Part shown: positions 1 through 8,623 of the stretch, piece after piece | Layout of the letters: each line of letters opens with the position of its first letter | How positions within the stretch are numbered: position 1 is the stretch's first letter | From: Streptomyces sp. SA15 | GTDB taxonomy: Bacteria > Actinomycetota > Actinomycetes > Streptomycetales > Streptomycetaceae | Assembly: GCF_002291145.1 (NCBI RefSeq) | Contig: NZ_NTGE01000073.1 | Span: 37,760-101,759, forward strand | DNA: 64,000 nucleotides | Direction of reading: 5' to 3' | The notes under the pieces: generated by a model | What the model was told of the DNA's origin: nothing | Database searches by the model: none | The model's input: only the letters and a program-made list of their open reading frames with translations | Position numbers and translations under genes: made by a program

Positions 1-2
1 TG

Positions 3-869
3 AGCCTGCTGTCGACCGGCGTCCAGATCCAGACCTCGCTCGCGCTCTTCCAGCGCATCTTCGAGTACCTCGACCTGCCGATCGACATCACCGAGCGGGA
101 GCGGCCCGTCCACCTCGACCGTGTCAAGGGCGAGGTCCGCTTCGAGGACGTCGAGTTCCGATACGGCGAGAAGAGCGGCCCCGTTCTCGACGGCGTCGAC
201 ATCACCGTCCCCGCGGGGGGCAGTCTCGCGGTCGTCGGCCCGACCGGCGCCGGCAAGTCCACGCTGGGCTATCTGGTGCCGCGGCTCTACGACGTGACGG
301 GCGGCCGGGTCACCCTCGACGGGGTCGACGTCCGCGACCTCGACTTCGACACCCTCGCCCGCGCGATCGGCGTCGTCTCGCAGGAGACGTACCTCTTCCA
401 CGCCTCGGTCGCCGACAACCTGCGCTTCGCCAAGCCGGACGCCACCGACGAGGAGCTCCAGCAGGCGGCGAAGGCGGCCCAGATCCACGAGCACATCGCC
501 TTCCTGCCCGACGGCTACGACACCATCGTGGGCGAGCGTGGCCACCGTTTCTCCGGCGGCGAGAAGCAGCGCCTGGCCATCGCCCGCACCATCCTGCGCG
601 ACCCGCCGGTGCTGATCCTGGACGAGGCGACCAGCGCCCTGGACACCGGCACGGAACACGCCGTCCAGGAGGCCATCGACGCGCTCTCGGCCAACCGCAC
701 CACCCTCACCATCGCGCACCGCCTGTCCACCATTCGGGGTGCCGACCAGATCGTGGTCCTGGAGTCCGGACAGGTGGCCGAACGCGGCTCGCACGAGGAG
801 TTGTTGGCGCGGGACGGGCGGTACGCGGCCCTGGTCCGCCGGGACGCCCAACTGGAGCCGACGAGATAA
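3..869 (+). CDS. ABC exporter ATP-binding subunit, C-terminal part (5' end outside window)
   Basis: This is the end of a multidrug/lipid-type ABC exporter half-transporter, a membrane protein that couples ATP hydrolysis to export. The frame is open from the first bases. It starts in the last membrane-domain helix, followed by a complete nucleotide-binding domain: Walker A GPTGAGKST, Q-loop VVSQETYLF, signature FSGGEKQR, Walker B LILDEATS and H-loop IAHRLST. The stop is at 867-869. The start and most of the membrane domain lie upstream of the window. Such exporters usually occur as a heterodimer pair, so a second half-transporter gene is expected upstream. Its substrate cannot be inferred. Confidence 0.93.
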   Translation, partial: SLLSTGVQIQTSLALFQRIFEYLDLPIDITERERPVHLDRVKGEVRFEDVEFRYGEKSGPVLDGVDITVPAGGSLAVVGPTGAGKSTLGYLVPRLYDVTGGRVTLDGVDVRDLDFDTLARAIGVVSQETYLFHASVADNLRFAKPDATDEELQQAAKAAQIHEHIAFLPDGYDTIVGERGHRFSGGEKQRLAIARTILRDPPVLILDEATSALDTGTEHAVQEAIDALSANRTTLTIAHRLSTIRGADQIVVLESGQVAERGSHEELLARDGRYAALVRRDAQLEPTR

Positions 870-912
870 CGATATGTCGGGTTTGTAGACTTTAGCGGGT
901 TACCGTGCCCGC

Positions 913-1764
913 ATGCAGATCAACAATCCGCCACGGAGCACGATCCGACTGACGCGCCGGGGCCGTCTCGCCCTCATCGCGACCGGGGCCGTCGTGGCCG
1001 GCACCGCCGTGGCGGTGCCGCTGCTGACCCTGGCCGGTGACGGGGAGGACAAGCCCGCCGCCCTGGTGATCCCGGAGGGCTGGCGCGCCGGCCAAGTGTA
1101 CGAGGCCGTCGACAAGGCCCTCGCCCTGCCCGCGGGCACCACCAAGAAGTCCCTCGGCAAGGCCAGCCTGAAGCTGCCGAACGACGCGGAGGGCAACCCG
1201 GAGGGCTACCTCTTCCCGGCGACGTATCCGCTCGAACTCAACGGCCAGAAGGCGACGCCCGAGTCCCTGCTGTCGTTCATGGTCGACACCGCGAACCGGA
1301 AGTTCAACGGCGCCCCCGTCGCGGCCGGCGCCCAGCGCAACGCGATGAACGTCTATCAGGCGGTCACCGTCGCGAGCATCGTCCAGGCCGAGGCCGCCAC
1401 CAAGGCCGACATGGGAAAGGTGGCCCGGGTCATCTTGAACCGCCTGGAGCGCGGCATGCCGCTGCAGATGGACTCCACCATCAACTACGCGCTGGGCCGC
1501 TTCGCACTGAAGACCACGGACGCGGACACACGGATCCAGAGCCCTTACAACTCGTACCAGCGCATGGGACTGCCGCCCACGCCGATCGACAACCCGGGCG
1601 AGGACGCGATGCGCGCCGTGATCAATACGCCCCCGGGCGACTGGCTGTACTTCGTCACGGTCAAGCCGGGCGACACGCGCTTCACGGCGGACTACGCGGA
1701 GCACCGGCGCAACGTCGCGGAGTTCAACGCCCAGCAGAAGGCGAGTCCGCGGTCCGCGACGTGA
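913..1764 (+). CDS. MltG/YceG-like endolytic murein transglycosylase
   Basis: The 283-residue protein has a short basic N-terminus, one membrane anchor at about residues 15-37, and a YceG-like periplasm-facing domain. MltG enzymes cut nascent glycan strands and help set peptidoglycan chain length. The catalytic glutamate is recognisable in VASIVQAEA (about residue 160), followed by the family motif LPPTPIDNPG near residue 215. It is shorter than classical MltG (about 340 or more residues) because the N-terminal LysM-like part is reduced to some 60 residues. Only 43 bases separate it from the preceding ABC gene. A second, larger mltG next to ruvX/aroE is usual in Streptomyces, so this is probably an accessory paralogue. 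Confidence 0.85.
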   Translation: MQINNPPRSTIRLTRRGRLALIATGAVVAGTAVAVPLLTLAGDGEDKPAALVIPEGWRAGQVYEAVDKALALPAGTTKKSLGKASLKLPNDAEGNPEGYLFPATYPLELNGQKATPESLLSFMVDTANRKFNGAPVAAGAQRNAMNVYQAVTVASIVQAEAATKADMGKVARVILNRLERGMPLQMDSTINYALGRFALKTTDADTRIQSPYNSYQRMGLPPTPIDNPGEDAMRAVINTPPGDWLYFVTVKPGDTRFTADYAEHRRNVAEFNAQQKASPRSAT

Positions 1765-1827
1765 CCGCCGGTCAGGGCGCGCGGCGTGCCGTACGCCTCG
1801 CGTCGCCGACCGGGACGGGAGGGGACG

Positions 1828-2895
1828 TCACGCGGCGACCGTCTCCTCGGCCAGCAGCCTCCTGATGTCCCGCACGGCCGCACGCCCCGCCCGGTTGGCG
1901 CCGATGGTGCTCGCCGACGGGCCGTAGCCCACGAGGTGGATCCGCGGATCGGCGACCGCGCGCGTGCCGTCGACGCGGATGCCGCCGCCGGGCTCGCGCA
2001 GCCTGAGCGGTGCCAGATGGTCGATGGCGGCCCGGAACCCGGTCGCCCACAGGATGACGTCGGCGTCCACACGCCGCCCGTCCCGCCACTCCACCCCGTC
2101 GGGTGTGATCCGTTCGAACATCGGCAGCCGGTCCAGGACACCGTCCCCCAGCCCCTGCCGGATCGCGTCGTTGAGCGGCAGCCCCGTCACCGAGACCACG
2201 CTCTTCGGCGGCAGGCCCCGCCGTACCCGCTCCTCGACGAGCGCCACCGCCGTCCGGCCCGCGTCCTCGTCGAAGGGGCCCTCGCGGAAGACGGGCGGCC
2301 GCCGGGTCACCCACGTGGTGGCCGCCGCGTAAGGGGCGATCTCCAGAAGGTGCTGGGTGCCGGACGCGCCCCCGCCCACCACGACGACCCGCTGCCCGGC
2401 GAACTCCTCGGGCCCCGGGTACTGAGCGGTGTGCAACTGCCGTCCCCGGAAGGTCTCCTGGCCGGGGTAGCGCGGCCAGAACGGCCGGTCCCAGGTGCCG
2501 GTCGCGTTGATCAGCGCCCGCGTCGACCAGTCCCCGGCCGAGGTCTCGACCAGCAGCCGCCCGCCCGCCCCCTCGCGCACGGCGCGGACATCGACGGGCC
2601 GCCGTACCCGCAGGTCGAAGGTGCGCTCGTACGTGTCGAAGTACTCGGCGATGACCTCCGAGGACGGCCGCGCCGGATCGGCGTCCGTGAGTTCCAGGCC
2701 GGGCAGCGCGTGCATGCCGTGCACCTTGCCGTACGTCAGCGACGGCCACCGGAACTGCCAGGCGCCGCCGGGGCCGGGGGAGTGGTCGAGCACCACGAAG
2801 TCGCGTTCCGGCTCGAAGCCGGTGCGGCGCAGGTGATAGGCGCCGGCCAGACCAGCCTGGCCGGCGCCTATGACGACTACCTGGATGTTGTTCAC
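1828..2895 (-). CDS. FAD/NAD(P)-dependent flavoprotein monooxygenase
   Basis: The 355-residue flavoprotein has an N-terminal FAD Rossmann motif (VVIGAGQAGLAG), a central NAD(P) motif (VVVGGGASGTQ, about residue 170) and the late ATGF motif near residue 285. The segment FRGRQLHTAQYP resembles the FMO/BVMO signature region. It is the last gene of the leftward sulfonate operon, 42 bases after ssuD. A role in oxidising an organosulfur compound is an inference from that position. It does not look like the NAD(P)H:FMN reductase SsuE, which is not found in this window. Confidence 0.82.
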   Translation of the reverse strand: MNNIQVVVIGAGQAGLAGAYHLRRTGFEPERDFVVLDHSPGPGGAWQFRWPSLTYGKVHGMHALPGLELTDADPARPSSEVIAEYFDTYERTFDLRVRRPVDVRAVREGAGGRLLVETSAGDWSTRALINATGTWDRPFWPRYPGQETFRGRQLHTAQYPGPEEFAGQRVVVVGGGASGTQHLLEIAPYAAATTWVTRRPPVFREGPFDEDAGRTAVALVEERVRRGLPPKSVVSVTGLPLNDAIRQGLGDGVLDRLPMFERITPDGVEWRDGRRVDADVILWATGFRAAIDHLAPLRLREPGGGIRVDGTRAVADPRIHLVGYGPSASTIGANRAGRAAVRDIRRLLAEETVAA

Positions 2896-2937
2896 GGTTC
2901 TACTAACCGCGCCGGGTGCGTGGATCTTCCCGACAGG

Positions 2938-4077
2938 TCAGCGCCCGCCTGCCACGAGGACCGGCGCACCGGTCGTCGCGTTCTCGACCAGTCCGCGGGC
3001 CGCCAGTTCGGGGATCACGCCCTCCCCGAACCAGTACGCCTCCTCCAGGTGCGGATACCCGGAGAGCACGAAGTGCTCCACGCCCAACGCGTGGTACTCC
3101 TCGATCCGGTCGGCGACCACGGCATGGCTGCCCACGAGGGCGGTGCCCGCGCCGCCACGGACGAGACCGACCCCTGCCCACAGGTTCGGATAGATCTCCA
3201 GCTCCTCGCGGGAGCCGCCGTGCAGGGCCAGCATGCGCCGCTGACCCACCGACTCGCTCCGCCCGAGCGCCGCCTGCGCGGCCGCGACGGTGTCCGCGTC
3301 GAGGTCGTCGAGCAGCCGGTGGGCGGTCGCCCACGCCTCGGCCGACGAGTCGCGCGAGATCGTGTGCATCCGGATCCCGAAGCGGACCGTGCGGCCCTCC
3401 CGCTCGGCGAGCGACCGGATCCAGTCGATCTTCTCCTTGACCTGTGCCGGCGGCTCGCCCCAGGTCAGATACACATCCGCGTGCCGGGCCGCGACCGGCC
3501 CGGCGGCCTTGGAGGACCCGCCGAAGAACAGCTGCGGCACCGGGTCCGGCGGCAGCGCGGTCAGCCCGCCGTCGACCTGATAGTGGGTGCCGTCGAAGTC
3601 GTACGGCTCACCGCTCCACACCCCTCGTACGACCGACAGGAACTCGTCCGTACGGGCATACCGCCGGTCGTGGTCGAGCCGGTCGCCGAAGCGCCGTTGC
3701 TCGGCGGAGTCGCCGCCCGTGACGACGTTCAGCAGCAGCCGGCCGCGCGTGACGCGCTGATAGGTCGCCGCCATCTGCGCGGCGAGCGTCGGCGAGACAA
3801 GCCCCGGCCGGAACGCCACCAGGAACTTCAGCCGTTCGGTGTGCTGGGCGAGCGCCACGGTCGTCAGCCAGGCGTCCTCGCACCAAGTGCCGGTCGGTGT
3901 GAGCACCGCTTCGAAGCCCAACTGCTCGGCGGCCTTGGCTATCTGGGCGAGGTACTCGATGTCCGGCGGACGCACTCCGCGCACGGGCCCGGTGTGGTTG
4001 GACGCGTACGCGTGCCGGTCGACGAGGGTGCGGCCGTCGCCGCCCGTCGGCAGGAACCAGTGGAGATGTACGGTCAT
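2938..4077 (-). CDS. ssuD: FMNH2-dependent alkanesulfonate monooxygenase
   Basis: This 379-residue luciferase-like flavin monooxygenase has the typical SsuD opening (HWFLPTGGDGR) and conserved blocks such as LTPTGTWCEDAW, FRPG and LLLNVVTGGD. SsuD cleaves the C-S bond of alkanesulfonates with reduced FMN and O2, releasing sulfite and an aldehyde in the cytoplasm. Its start lies one base downstream of the ssuA stop, so the genes are probably co-translated. The linked importer genes support the assignment. The length fits the family (about 380 residues). Confidence 0.9.
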   Translation of the reverse strand: MTVHLHWFLPTGGDGRTLVDRHAYASNHTGPVRGVRPPDIEYLAQIAKAAEQLGFEAVLTPTGTWCEDAWLTTVALAQHTERLKFLVAFRPGLVSPTLAAQMAATYQRVTRGRLLLNVVTGGDSAEQRRFGDRLDHDRRYARTDEFLSVVRGVWSGEPYDFDGTHYQVDGGLTALPPDPVPQLFFGGSSKAAGPVAARHADVYLTWGEPPAQVKEKIDWIRSLAEREGRTVRFGIRMHTISRDSSAEAWATAHRLLDDLDADTVAAAQAALGRSESVGQRRMLALHGGSREELEIYPNLWAGVGLVRGGAGTALVGSHAVVADRIEEYHALGVEHFVLSGYPHLEEAYWFGEGVIPELAARGLVENATTGAPVLVAGGR

Positions 4078-4078
4078 G

Positions 4079-5104
4079 TCACGAGCCTTCCGAGGGGCGG
4101 GGCGAGGTGGTCGACGGCGGGAGGTCGCCGTTGAACCGTGCGTCCGTGAAATCGGCGAAGTCGACCTTGCGCGGGATGAGCTTCAGCTGGGTGAAGGTGT
4201 CGGCGATCTCCTGCTCGGAGGCGATGAGCGGCTTGTCGACGGCGACCTCGATCCGGGTCGTGTAGGTGCGCTTCACCGCGGCCAGCGCCACCTCCTCGGG
4301 CAGCCCGGTGTCCTTCGCCCAGACCTTCGCCCACTCCTCCTCGTGGTCGTACACCCACCTGTAGGCGCGCCGCAGCCGCTCCAGGTAGTCCTTGATGGCG
4401 GCGGTCTTTTTCTTGTCCTTCAGCGCCTTCGGTGCCGCCACCTGGAAGGTGAGCCCGTTGGTCACCCCGTCACCGGTGGTGAGGACACGGCCCTGCTCGG
4501 CCTTGAGCACCTGCGAGGTATACGGGTCCCACACCGCCCACGCGTCCACCTTCCCGGAGGTGAACGCGGCCAGCGCGTCGGCCGGCTGGAGATACTTGAC
4601 CTTGATGTCGCTCACGCTCAGCCCGGCCTTCTTCAGGGAGGCGACCAACTGGTAGTGCGCGGAGGAACCCTGCGCCACAGCGACCGACCTGCCCCTGAGG
4701 TCCGCGGGCTTCGTCAGCTTCGAGTCGTTCGGTACGAGGATGGTGTCGCCCTTGGACGTGCCGTGCCAGGCGGCCACCACCGAGATCTTGGAGCCGGCGC
4801 CGGCCGCGAAGACCGGCGGGGTGTTGCCGACGCCGCCGATGTCGACGGCGCCCGCGTTGACGGCTTCCAGGAGCGGTGGGCCGGAGGTGAAGGTGGACCA
4901 CTTGATCTTGTAGTCGAGGTTGTCGAGCTCGCCGGCGGCCCGCAGGATGGCCTCCGAACCCCCTTTCTGGTCACCGACGTTGAGCGTGAGAGAGCCACTG
5001 CCGTCGGTGTCTCCACCCGCCGAGGCCGCCGAGCTGCCGCCGCAGGCGGTCAGGAGCAGGGCCAGGGGAAGGAGCATTGCGGCGGGGACGAGGCGTCGTC
5101 GCAT
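4079..5104 (-). CDS. ssuA: aliphatic sulfonate ABC transporter substrate-binding lipoprotein
   Basis: The start chosen at 5104 gives a clean lipoprotein signal (MRRRLVPAAMLLPLALLLTACGG, lipobox LTAC) and a 341-residue protein; the frame is open further upstream but without a signal peptide. The body is an SsuA/ThiY-like periplasmic binding fold with NVGDQKGGSEAILRAAG and VDIGGVGNTPPVFAAGAG blocks. It would capture alkanesulfonates outside the cell and pass them to SsuC. It sits between ssuB (43-base gap) and ssuD (1-base gap). Confidence 0.9.
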   Translation of the reverse strand: MRRRLVPAAMLLPLALLLTACGGSSAASAGGDTDGSGSLTLNVGDQKGGSEAILRAAGELDNLDYKIKWSTFTSGPPLLEAVNAGAVDIGGVGNTPPVFAAGAGSKISVVAAWHGTSKGDTILVPNDSKLTKPADLRGRSVAVAQGSSAHYQLVASLKKAGLSVSDIKVKYLQPADALAAFTSGKVDAWAVWDPYTSQVLKAEQGRVLTTGDGVTNGLTFQVAAPKALKDKKKTAAIKDYLERLRRAYRWVYDHEEEWAKVWAKDTGLPEEVALAAVKRTYTTRIEVAVDKPLIASEQEIADTFTQLKLIPRKVDFADFTDARFNGDLPPSTTSPRPSEGS

Positions 5105-5147
5105 GGTGGATCCGTTCTTGTGAACCGAGGGGTGGTGGAAGGGGAGT

Positions 5148-5891
5148 TCAGGCGGCTTCGGCCGCGGTGTCGACGCCCAGGCGTTCCAGGAGGTCGGCGC
5201 GCAGCTCGGCGAAGCGCGGGTCGGTGATGTCACGCGGCCGGTCCAGGTCGATTTCCCGCTCGTGGGCGATGACACCGCCGTCCATCACCAGGACGCGGTC
5301 GGCGAGGAGGACGGCCTCCTCCACGTCGTGCGTGACGAGCAGCACGGCGCACCCGCGGCGCTGCCACAACTCACCGACCAGACGCTGGGCCTTGATCCGG
5401 GTGAGGGCGTCGAGGGCGCCGAACGGCTCGTCGAGCAGCAGCAGATCGGGCTCGCGGACCAACGCTCGGGCCAGCGAGGCGCGTTGGGCCTCGCCGCCGG
5501 AGAGGGTCTTGGGCCAGGCGTCGGAACGCTGGTCCAGGCCGACCTCCTTCAGGGCCCGCTCGGCGACGGCGCGTTCGGGCTTGCCCGGCAGTCCGAGCAG
5601 CACGTTGCGCCACACCTTCTTCCACGGCATGAGCCGCGGAGCCTGGAAGGCGACGGCCTTGCGGCGGGGCACGAGGACGGTGCCCTCGATGTCCCGGTCG
5701 AGGCCGGCCAGGATGCGCAGAAGGGTGGACTTGCCGCAGCCGCTGCGGCCGAGCAGGGCCACGAACTCGCCCGGGCGGACGTCGAGTTGAAGATCGTCGA
5801 TGACGGCACGGCCGTCGAAGGCGCGGGTCAGCCCCTCGACCCGCACGGCCGACGGTGTGGTGGTCACCGGCCGGTGAACGTCGGTCGCCAT
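5148..5891 (-). CDS. ssuB: aliphatic sulfonate ABC transporter ATP-binding protein
   Basis: This 247-residue ATPase starts at 5891 (MATDVHRP), overlapping the end of ssuC by 28 bases. Motifs are Walker A LLGRSGCGKSTL, Q-loop AFQAPRLMPWKKV (the usual SsuB/TauB form), signature LSGGEAQRASLARAL, Walker B LLLLDEPFGALD and H-loop VTHDVEEA. It energises sulfonate uptake through SsuC. The much longer open frame upstream of 5891 runs through ssuC in another phase and is not coding. Confidence 0.92.
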   Translation of the reverse strand: MATDVHRPVTTTPSAVRVEGLTRAFDGRAVIDDLQLDVRPGEFVALLGRSGCGKSTLLRILAGLDRDIEGTVLVPRRKAVAFQAPRLMPWKKVWRNVLLGLPGKPERAVAERALKEVGLDQRSDAWPKTLSGGEAQRASLARALVREPDLLLLDEPFGALDALTRIKAQRLVGELWQRRGCAVLLVTHDVEEAVLLADRVLVMDGGVIAHEREIDLDRPRDITDPRFAELRADLLERLGVDTAAEAA

Positions 5892-6748
5892 TGCAGCAGC
5901 AGCCTTTCGAGGGAGCGGACGACGAAGTCGGCCAGCAGGCCGAGGAAGGCGTAGACGATCAGGCAGACCACGATCACGTCGGTCCGCAGGAAGTCCCGCG
6001 CCTGGACCATGAGGAACCCGATGCCCGAGTCCGCGTTGACCTGCTCGGCGAAGACGAGCGCGAGCCAGGCGATGCCGAGGGAGTACCTGAGGCCGGTCAT
6101 CGCCCCGGGCAGCGCACCCGGCAGGACGACGTGCCGTACCAGCCCCCACCGCGAGAGCCCGAGGGACTCCCCGGCCTCGATCAGCTGCGCGTCCACGCCG
6201 CGGATGCCGGCGTACACGTTGAGGTAGAGCGGGAAGGTCACGCCGAGCGTGATGATGGCGACCTTGGGGGCCTCGCCGATGCCGAACCAGATGATGAACA
6301 GCGGGATGAGTCCCACGAAGGGCACGGTCCGCAGCATCTGGACGGGGGCGTCCACGAGGTCCTCGCCGATCCGGAACAGGCCCGAGACGAGGGCGAGTCC
6401 GGTGCCGACGACGGTGCCGAGCAGCAGTCCGGCCGCCACGCGCTGCAACGAGGTGCCCATGGCGGAGGGCAGCGAACCGTCGACGATCAGATCCCGGCCG
6501 ACCTCGGCGATCCGGCCCGGCGAGGCGAGCACGTCGGGGGTCAACACGCCGGTGCTGCTGAGGAGTTGCCACAACGCGAGCAGCAGGAGCGGGCCGGTGG
6601 TGCGGCGCAGCCAGCGGGGGACGCGGGTGCGGCGGGAGGAGGTGGGGAGGAGGGGTTCGAGGTCGGGTGCCGGCTGGGAGGCAGCAGACTTGGATATTTC
6701 CGAAATATCGGGTTCGGGAGAGCCGGGCGGGGCATGGCTGATGCTCAT
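5864..6748 (-). CDS. ssuC: aliphatic sulfonate ABC transporter permease
   Basis: The 294-residue BPD-transport-type permease has about six membrane segments. The coupling (EAA) region reads EAGESLGLSRWGLVRHVVLPGALPG near residue 190. It is the first protein gene of the ssu operon. The 132 bases between it and the upstream leader peptide are long enough to form attenuator structures. The N-terminal 45 residues are a variable, proline-rich cytoplasmic extension. Confidence 0.9.
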   Translation of the reverse strand: MSISHAPPGSPEPDISEISKSAASQPAPDLEPLLPTSSRRTRVPRWLRRTTGPLLLLALWQLLSSTGVLTPDVLASPGRIAEVGRDLIVDGSLPSAMGTSLQRVAAGLLLGTVVGTGLALVSGLFRIGEDLVDAPVQMLRTVPFVGLIPLFIIWFGIGEAPKVAIITLGVTFPLYLNVYAGIRGVDAQLIEAGESLGLSRWGLVRHVVLPGALPGAMTGLRYSLGIAWLALVFAEQVNADSGIGFLMVQARDFLRTDVIVVCLIVYAFLGLLADFVVRSLERLLLQWRPTFTGR

Positions 6749-6880
6749 GAGTGCTCCACGGGGAGGAGAGCGGCCGGTGAGGAGACACGCCTGGGAGCGC
6801 CGACACGCCTCAGCTCAGGGATGAGTCAGGGACGTGCGGGTGTGACTGCGCGAATCAGGCGGGAGGAAAGTGAGAGGGCG

Positions 6881-6964
6881 TCAGCGGCCGCGACGACACG
6901 CGGCGGAGGCCACCCGCAGCAGGTCGATGTGACCGCGCGTGGTGAGCAGGGCTGAACGCAACAT
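6881..6964 (-). CDS. putative cysteine-containing leader peptide of the ssu operon (27 aa)
   Basis: This 28-codon ORF is read leftward ahead of ssuC. It encodes a peptide with the core LTTRGHIDLLRVASAACRR, starting with ATG at 6964 and ending with TGA at 6881. I recognise the RGHIDLLRV...CR pattern as the short putative-leader-peptide family found upstream of sulfur-assimilation and sulfonate/sulfate genes in actinomycetes. Cysteine-codon leader peptides are known attenuators of sulfur genes in mycobacteria. Here a single Cys codon lies near the end. I infer that ssu expression responds to the cysteine (or Cys-tRNA) supply. Confidence 0.78.
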   Translation of the reverse strand: MLRSALLTTRGHIDLLRVASAACRRGR

Positions 6965-7087
6965 GCGCCCGAACGTAGCCAGATGGCGCGGCCGAGGTCA
7001 ATGGTGTCTCGCGGAGTGGAACTCTCGTATCAGGCCCCGGGCGGAGGGATCGCGTGTGGGCGCGGCGCGTGGGTGCAGGATGGAGGC

Positions 7088-7510
7088 ATGTCAGACGCTT
7101 TCACCACCCGAGTCCTGAACGTGGCCACCGGTTCCACGGAACGCGTCGCCGACCTCACCGGCGACTGCGAGGCCTTCCTGCGGGAGATGGCCGCCGGCCG
7201 GGACGGCCTCCTGAACCTCTTTGTGCCGCATGCGACGGCCGGCATCGCGATCATCGAAACGGGCGCGGGCAGCGACGACGACCTCCTCGCCGCCCTGCAC
7301 ACCCTCCTCCCCGCCGACGACCGCTGGCAGCACCGGCACGGCAGTCCCGGCCACGGCCGCGACCACGTCCTCCCGGCGATCGTCCCGCCACACGCCACGC
7401 TTCCGGTCGTCGGCGGGAGGCTGGAGCTGGGGACGTGGCAGTCGGTGTGTCTCGTGGACACCAACAAGGACAACCCCGAGCGGAAGGTACGCCTCACCTT
7501 CCTAGGCTGA
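7088..7510 (+). CDS. YjbQ family protein (UPF0047)
   Basis: The 140-residue protein is a single YjbQ/UPF0047 domain with the family blocks HATAGIAIIETG, RHGSPGHGRDHVLPAI and LGTWQSVCLVDTNKD. Some members show weak thiamine-phosphate synthase activity, but the physiological role is not settled. The start at 7088 (MSDAFTTRV) is chosen because the family begins there; an in-frame extension upstream has no homologous look. It is a single gene, transcribed away from the ssu operon. Confidence 0.85.
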   Translation: MSDAFTTRVLNVATGSTERVADLTGDCEAFLREMAAGRDGLLNLFVPHATAGIAIIETGAGSDDDLLAALHTLLPADDRWQHRHGSPGHGRDHVLPAIVPPHATLPVVGGRLELGTWQSVCLVDTNKDNPERKVRLTFLG

Positions 7511-7516
7511 CCAGGA

Positions 7517-7998
7517 TCACCAGTTCTCGTGGTCCTCGATCAGGCGGACGACGAGTTGGTGCAGGGCTTGTGCCCGGCGGGGCGAGGTCGGGAGCGGCGT
7601 ACCCGGTGGTCAGGTACCGGGGCGGCTCGGTCAAGCTCCGGCCGGCGACCGCGTCGGCCTGGACCAGGAGCGCTGGGTGACGGGCAGCGGAGTGTCCGTG
7701 ACCTGGCGCTCAGGGTCCTCGGGAGTAGGTACACGTGCGCGTACCCTCACCGGATCCGGACGGCGTCGTGCCGTCCGCCGCCCGCGTCGCTGCTGGCCCG
7801 GTCGAACCCGAGCGTGTCCGGGGCGTCCCACAGCCACTACTGGCTGCCGAAGGTGTCCAGGAGGAAGCGCTCGCTTTCCGCCCGGTTCGCGTACGGCGCA
7901 AGGTGCACACCGGGGCTCGAGAAGTCGAAGTGCGGGGTGACGCGCAGGGGTTCGCCCATCACCGTCGCGGTCCAGTCGTCGCCGAGGGTGATCCTCAT
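7517..7998 (-). pseudogene. decayed gene behind the Rhs locus (nonsense codon plus frameshifts)
   Basis: A coding-like stretch begins at 7998 (MRITLGDDWTATVMGEPLRV), continues for 53 residues, and meets an in-frame TAG at 7837-7839. The same frame reads on as WLWDAPDTLGFDRASS. Other frames then carry plausible pieces (RVPTPEDPERQVTDTPLPV, SLTEPPRYLTTGYAAPDLAP, RAQALHQLVVRLIEDHENW) before a stop at 7517. I read this as one gene broken by a nonsense mutation and at least two frameshifts. Its function is unknown. Its place directly downstream of the Rhs toxin and immunity genes fits an old orphan immunity gene, which is only inference. Confidence 0.5.
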
Positions 7999-8260
7999 AC
8001 CGTGCCGCCTCATCTGATCTGCTCTGCTCTGCCGGAGCCATGTAGCCGTTCTTGCCCGGAATCCTGCCCTCCATGATGTCCTCGGGGGTAACCGGCACAA
8101 CAGGTGGATGGAGTACGTCAGAACTGCCCCGCCAACACCCGGTCGAAGAGAGCGCCGAGTGCTCCTTGGACCCGTTCCCCGTTCGCCTGGGAAGCGCGTC
8201 GGGCCTCCCACCAAGTTTCAGCCAAGGCGTGCTGCCCACTGTGGGAAGGGGATGTGCTTC

Positions 8261-8623
8261 CTATTGGAAGAGGAGGCGGTCGCGTACCGAAATATGGGGT
8301 GTCACCTGGATTTCCATGGTCCCCGTGCACTCGCCCGTGTGGAAATCGATGGAAATGTGCTTGGTCGATTGACCTGAAGTGAAGGAAAGGCGCGTTGCGC
8401 TTTCACGGAAGAAATCCAGCATCTCGATTCCCCGATCGTTCATCCAACGGATCCTCACCGACCTCGCCAGCGCATCGTAGGAAAAAATGAGAGATTGTCC
8501 CGAATTATCCTGCATGGTGAGGACCCGTGCGCCACTCTCGTCCGAATCCGGCCATTCGCCGATGGCCTCGTAGACCTCTTCGTCGTCGGGGGTGAGGAAC
8601 TCTCGGTACACGTCCGCCTTCAC
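8261..8623 (-). CDS. probable immunity protein for the Rhs toxin
   Basis: The 120-residue acidic protein has no signal peptide or membrane segment and no family I recognise. Its ATG overlaps the stop of the Rhs toxin gene by four bases, the usual arrangement for a cognate immunity protein. The region around both the toxin tail and this gene is richer in A and T than the Rhs core, as expected for an exchangeable toxin-immunity cassette. It would bind and neutralise the toxin domain in the cytoplasm. The assignment rests on position, not on homology. Confidence 0.65.
   Translation of the reverse strand: MKADVYREFLTPDDEEVYEAIGEWPDSDESGARVLTMQDNSGQSLIFSYDALARSVRIRWMNDRGIEMLDFFRESATRLSFTSGQSTKHISIDFHTGECTGTMEIQVTPHISVRDRLLFQ

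Noticed and set aside
1786..4134. Long plus-strand frame opposite the ssuD and flavoprotein genes
   Set aside because: It is an Arg/Pro-rich antisense frame typical of high-GC DNA; the minus-strand genes have clear families.
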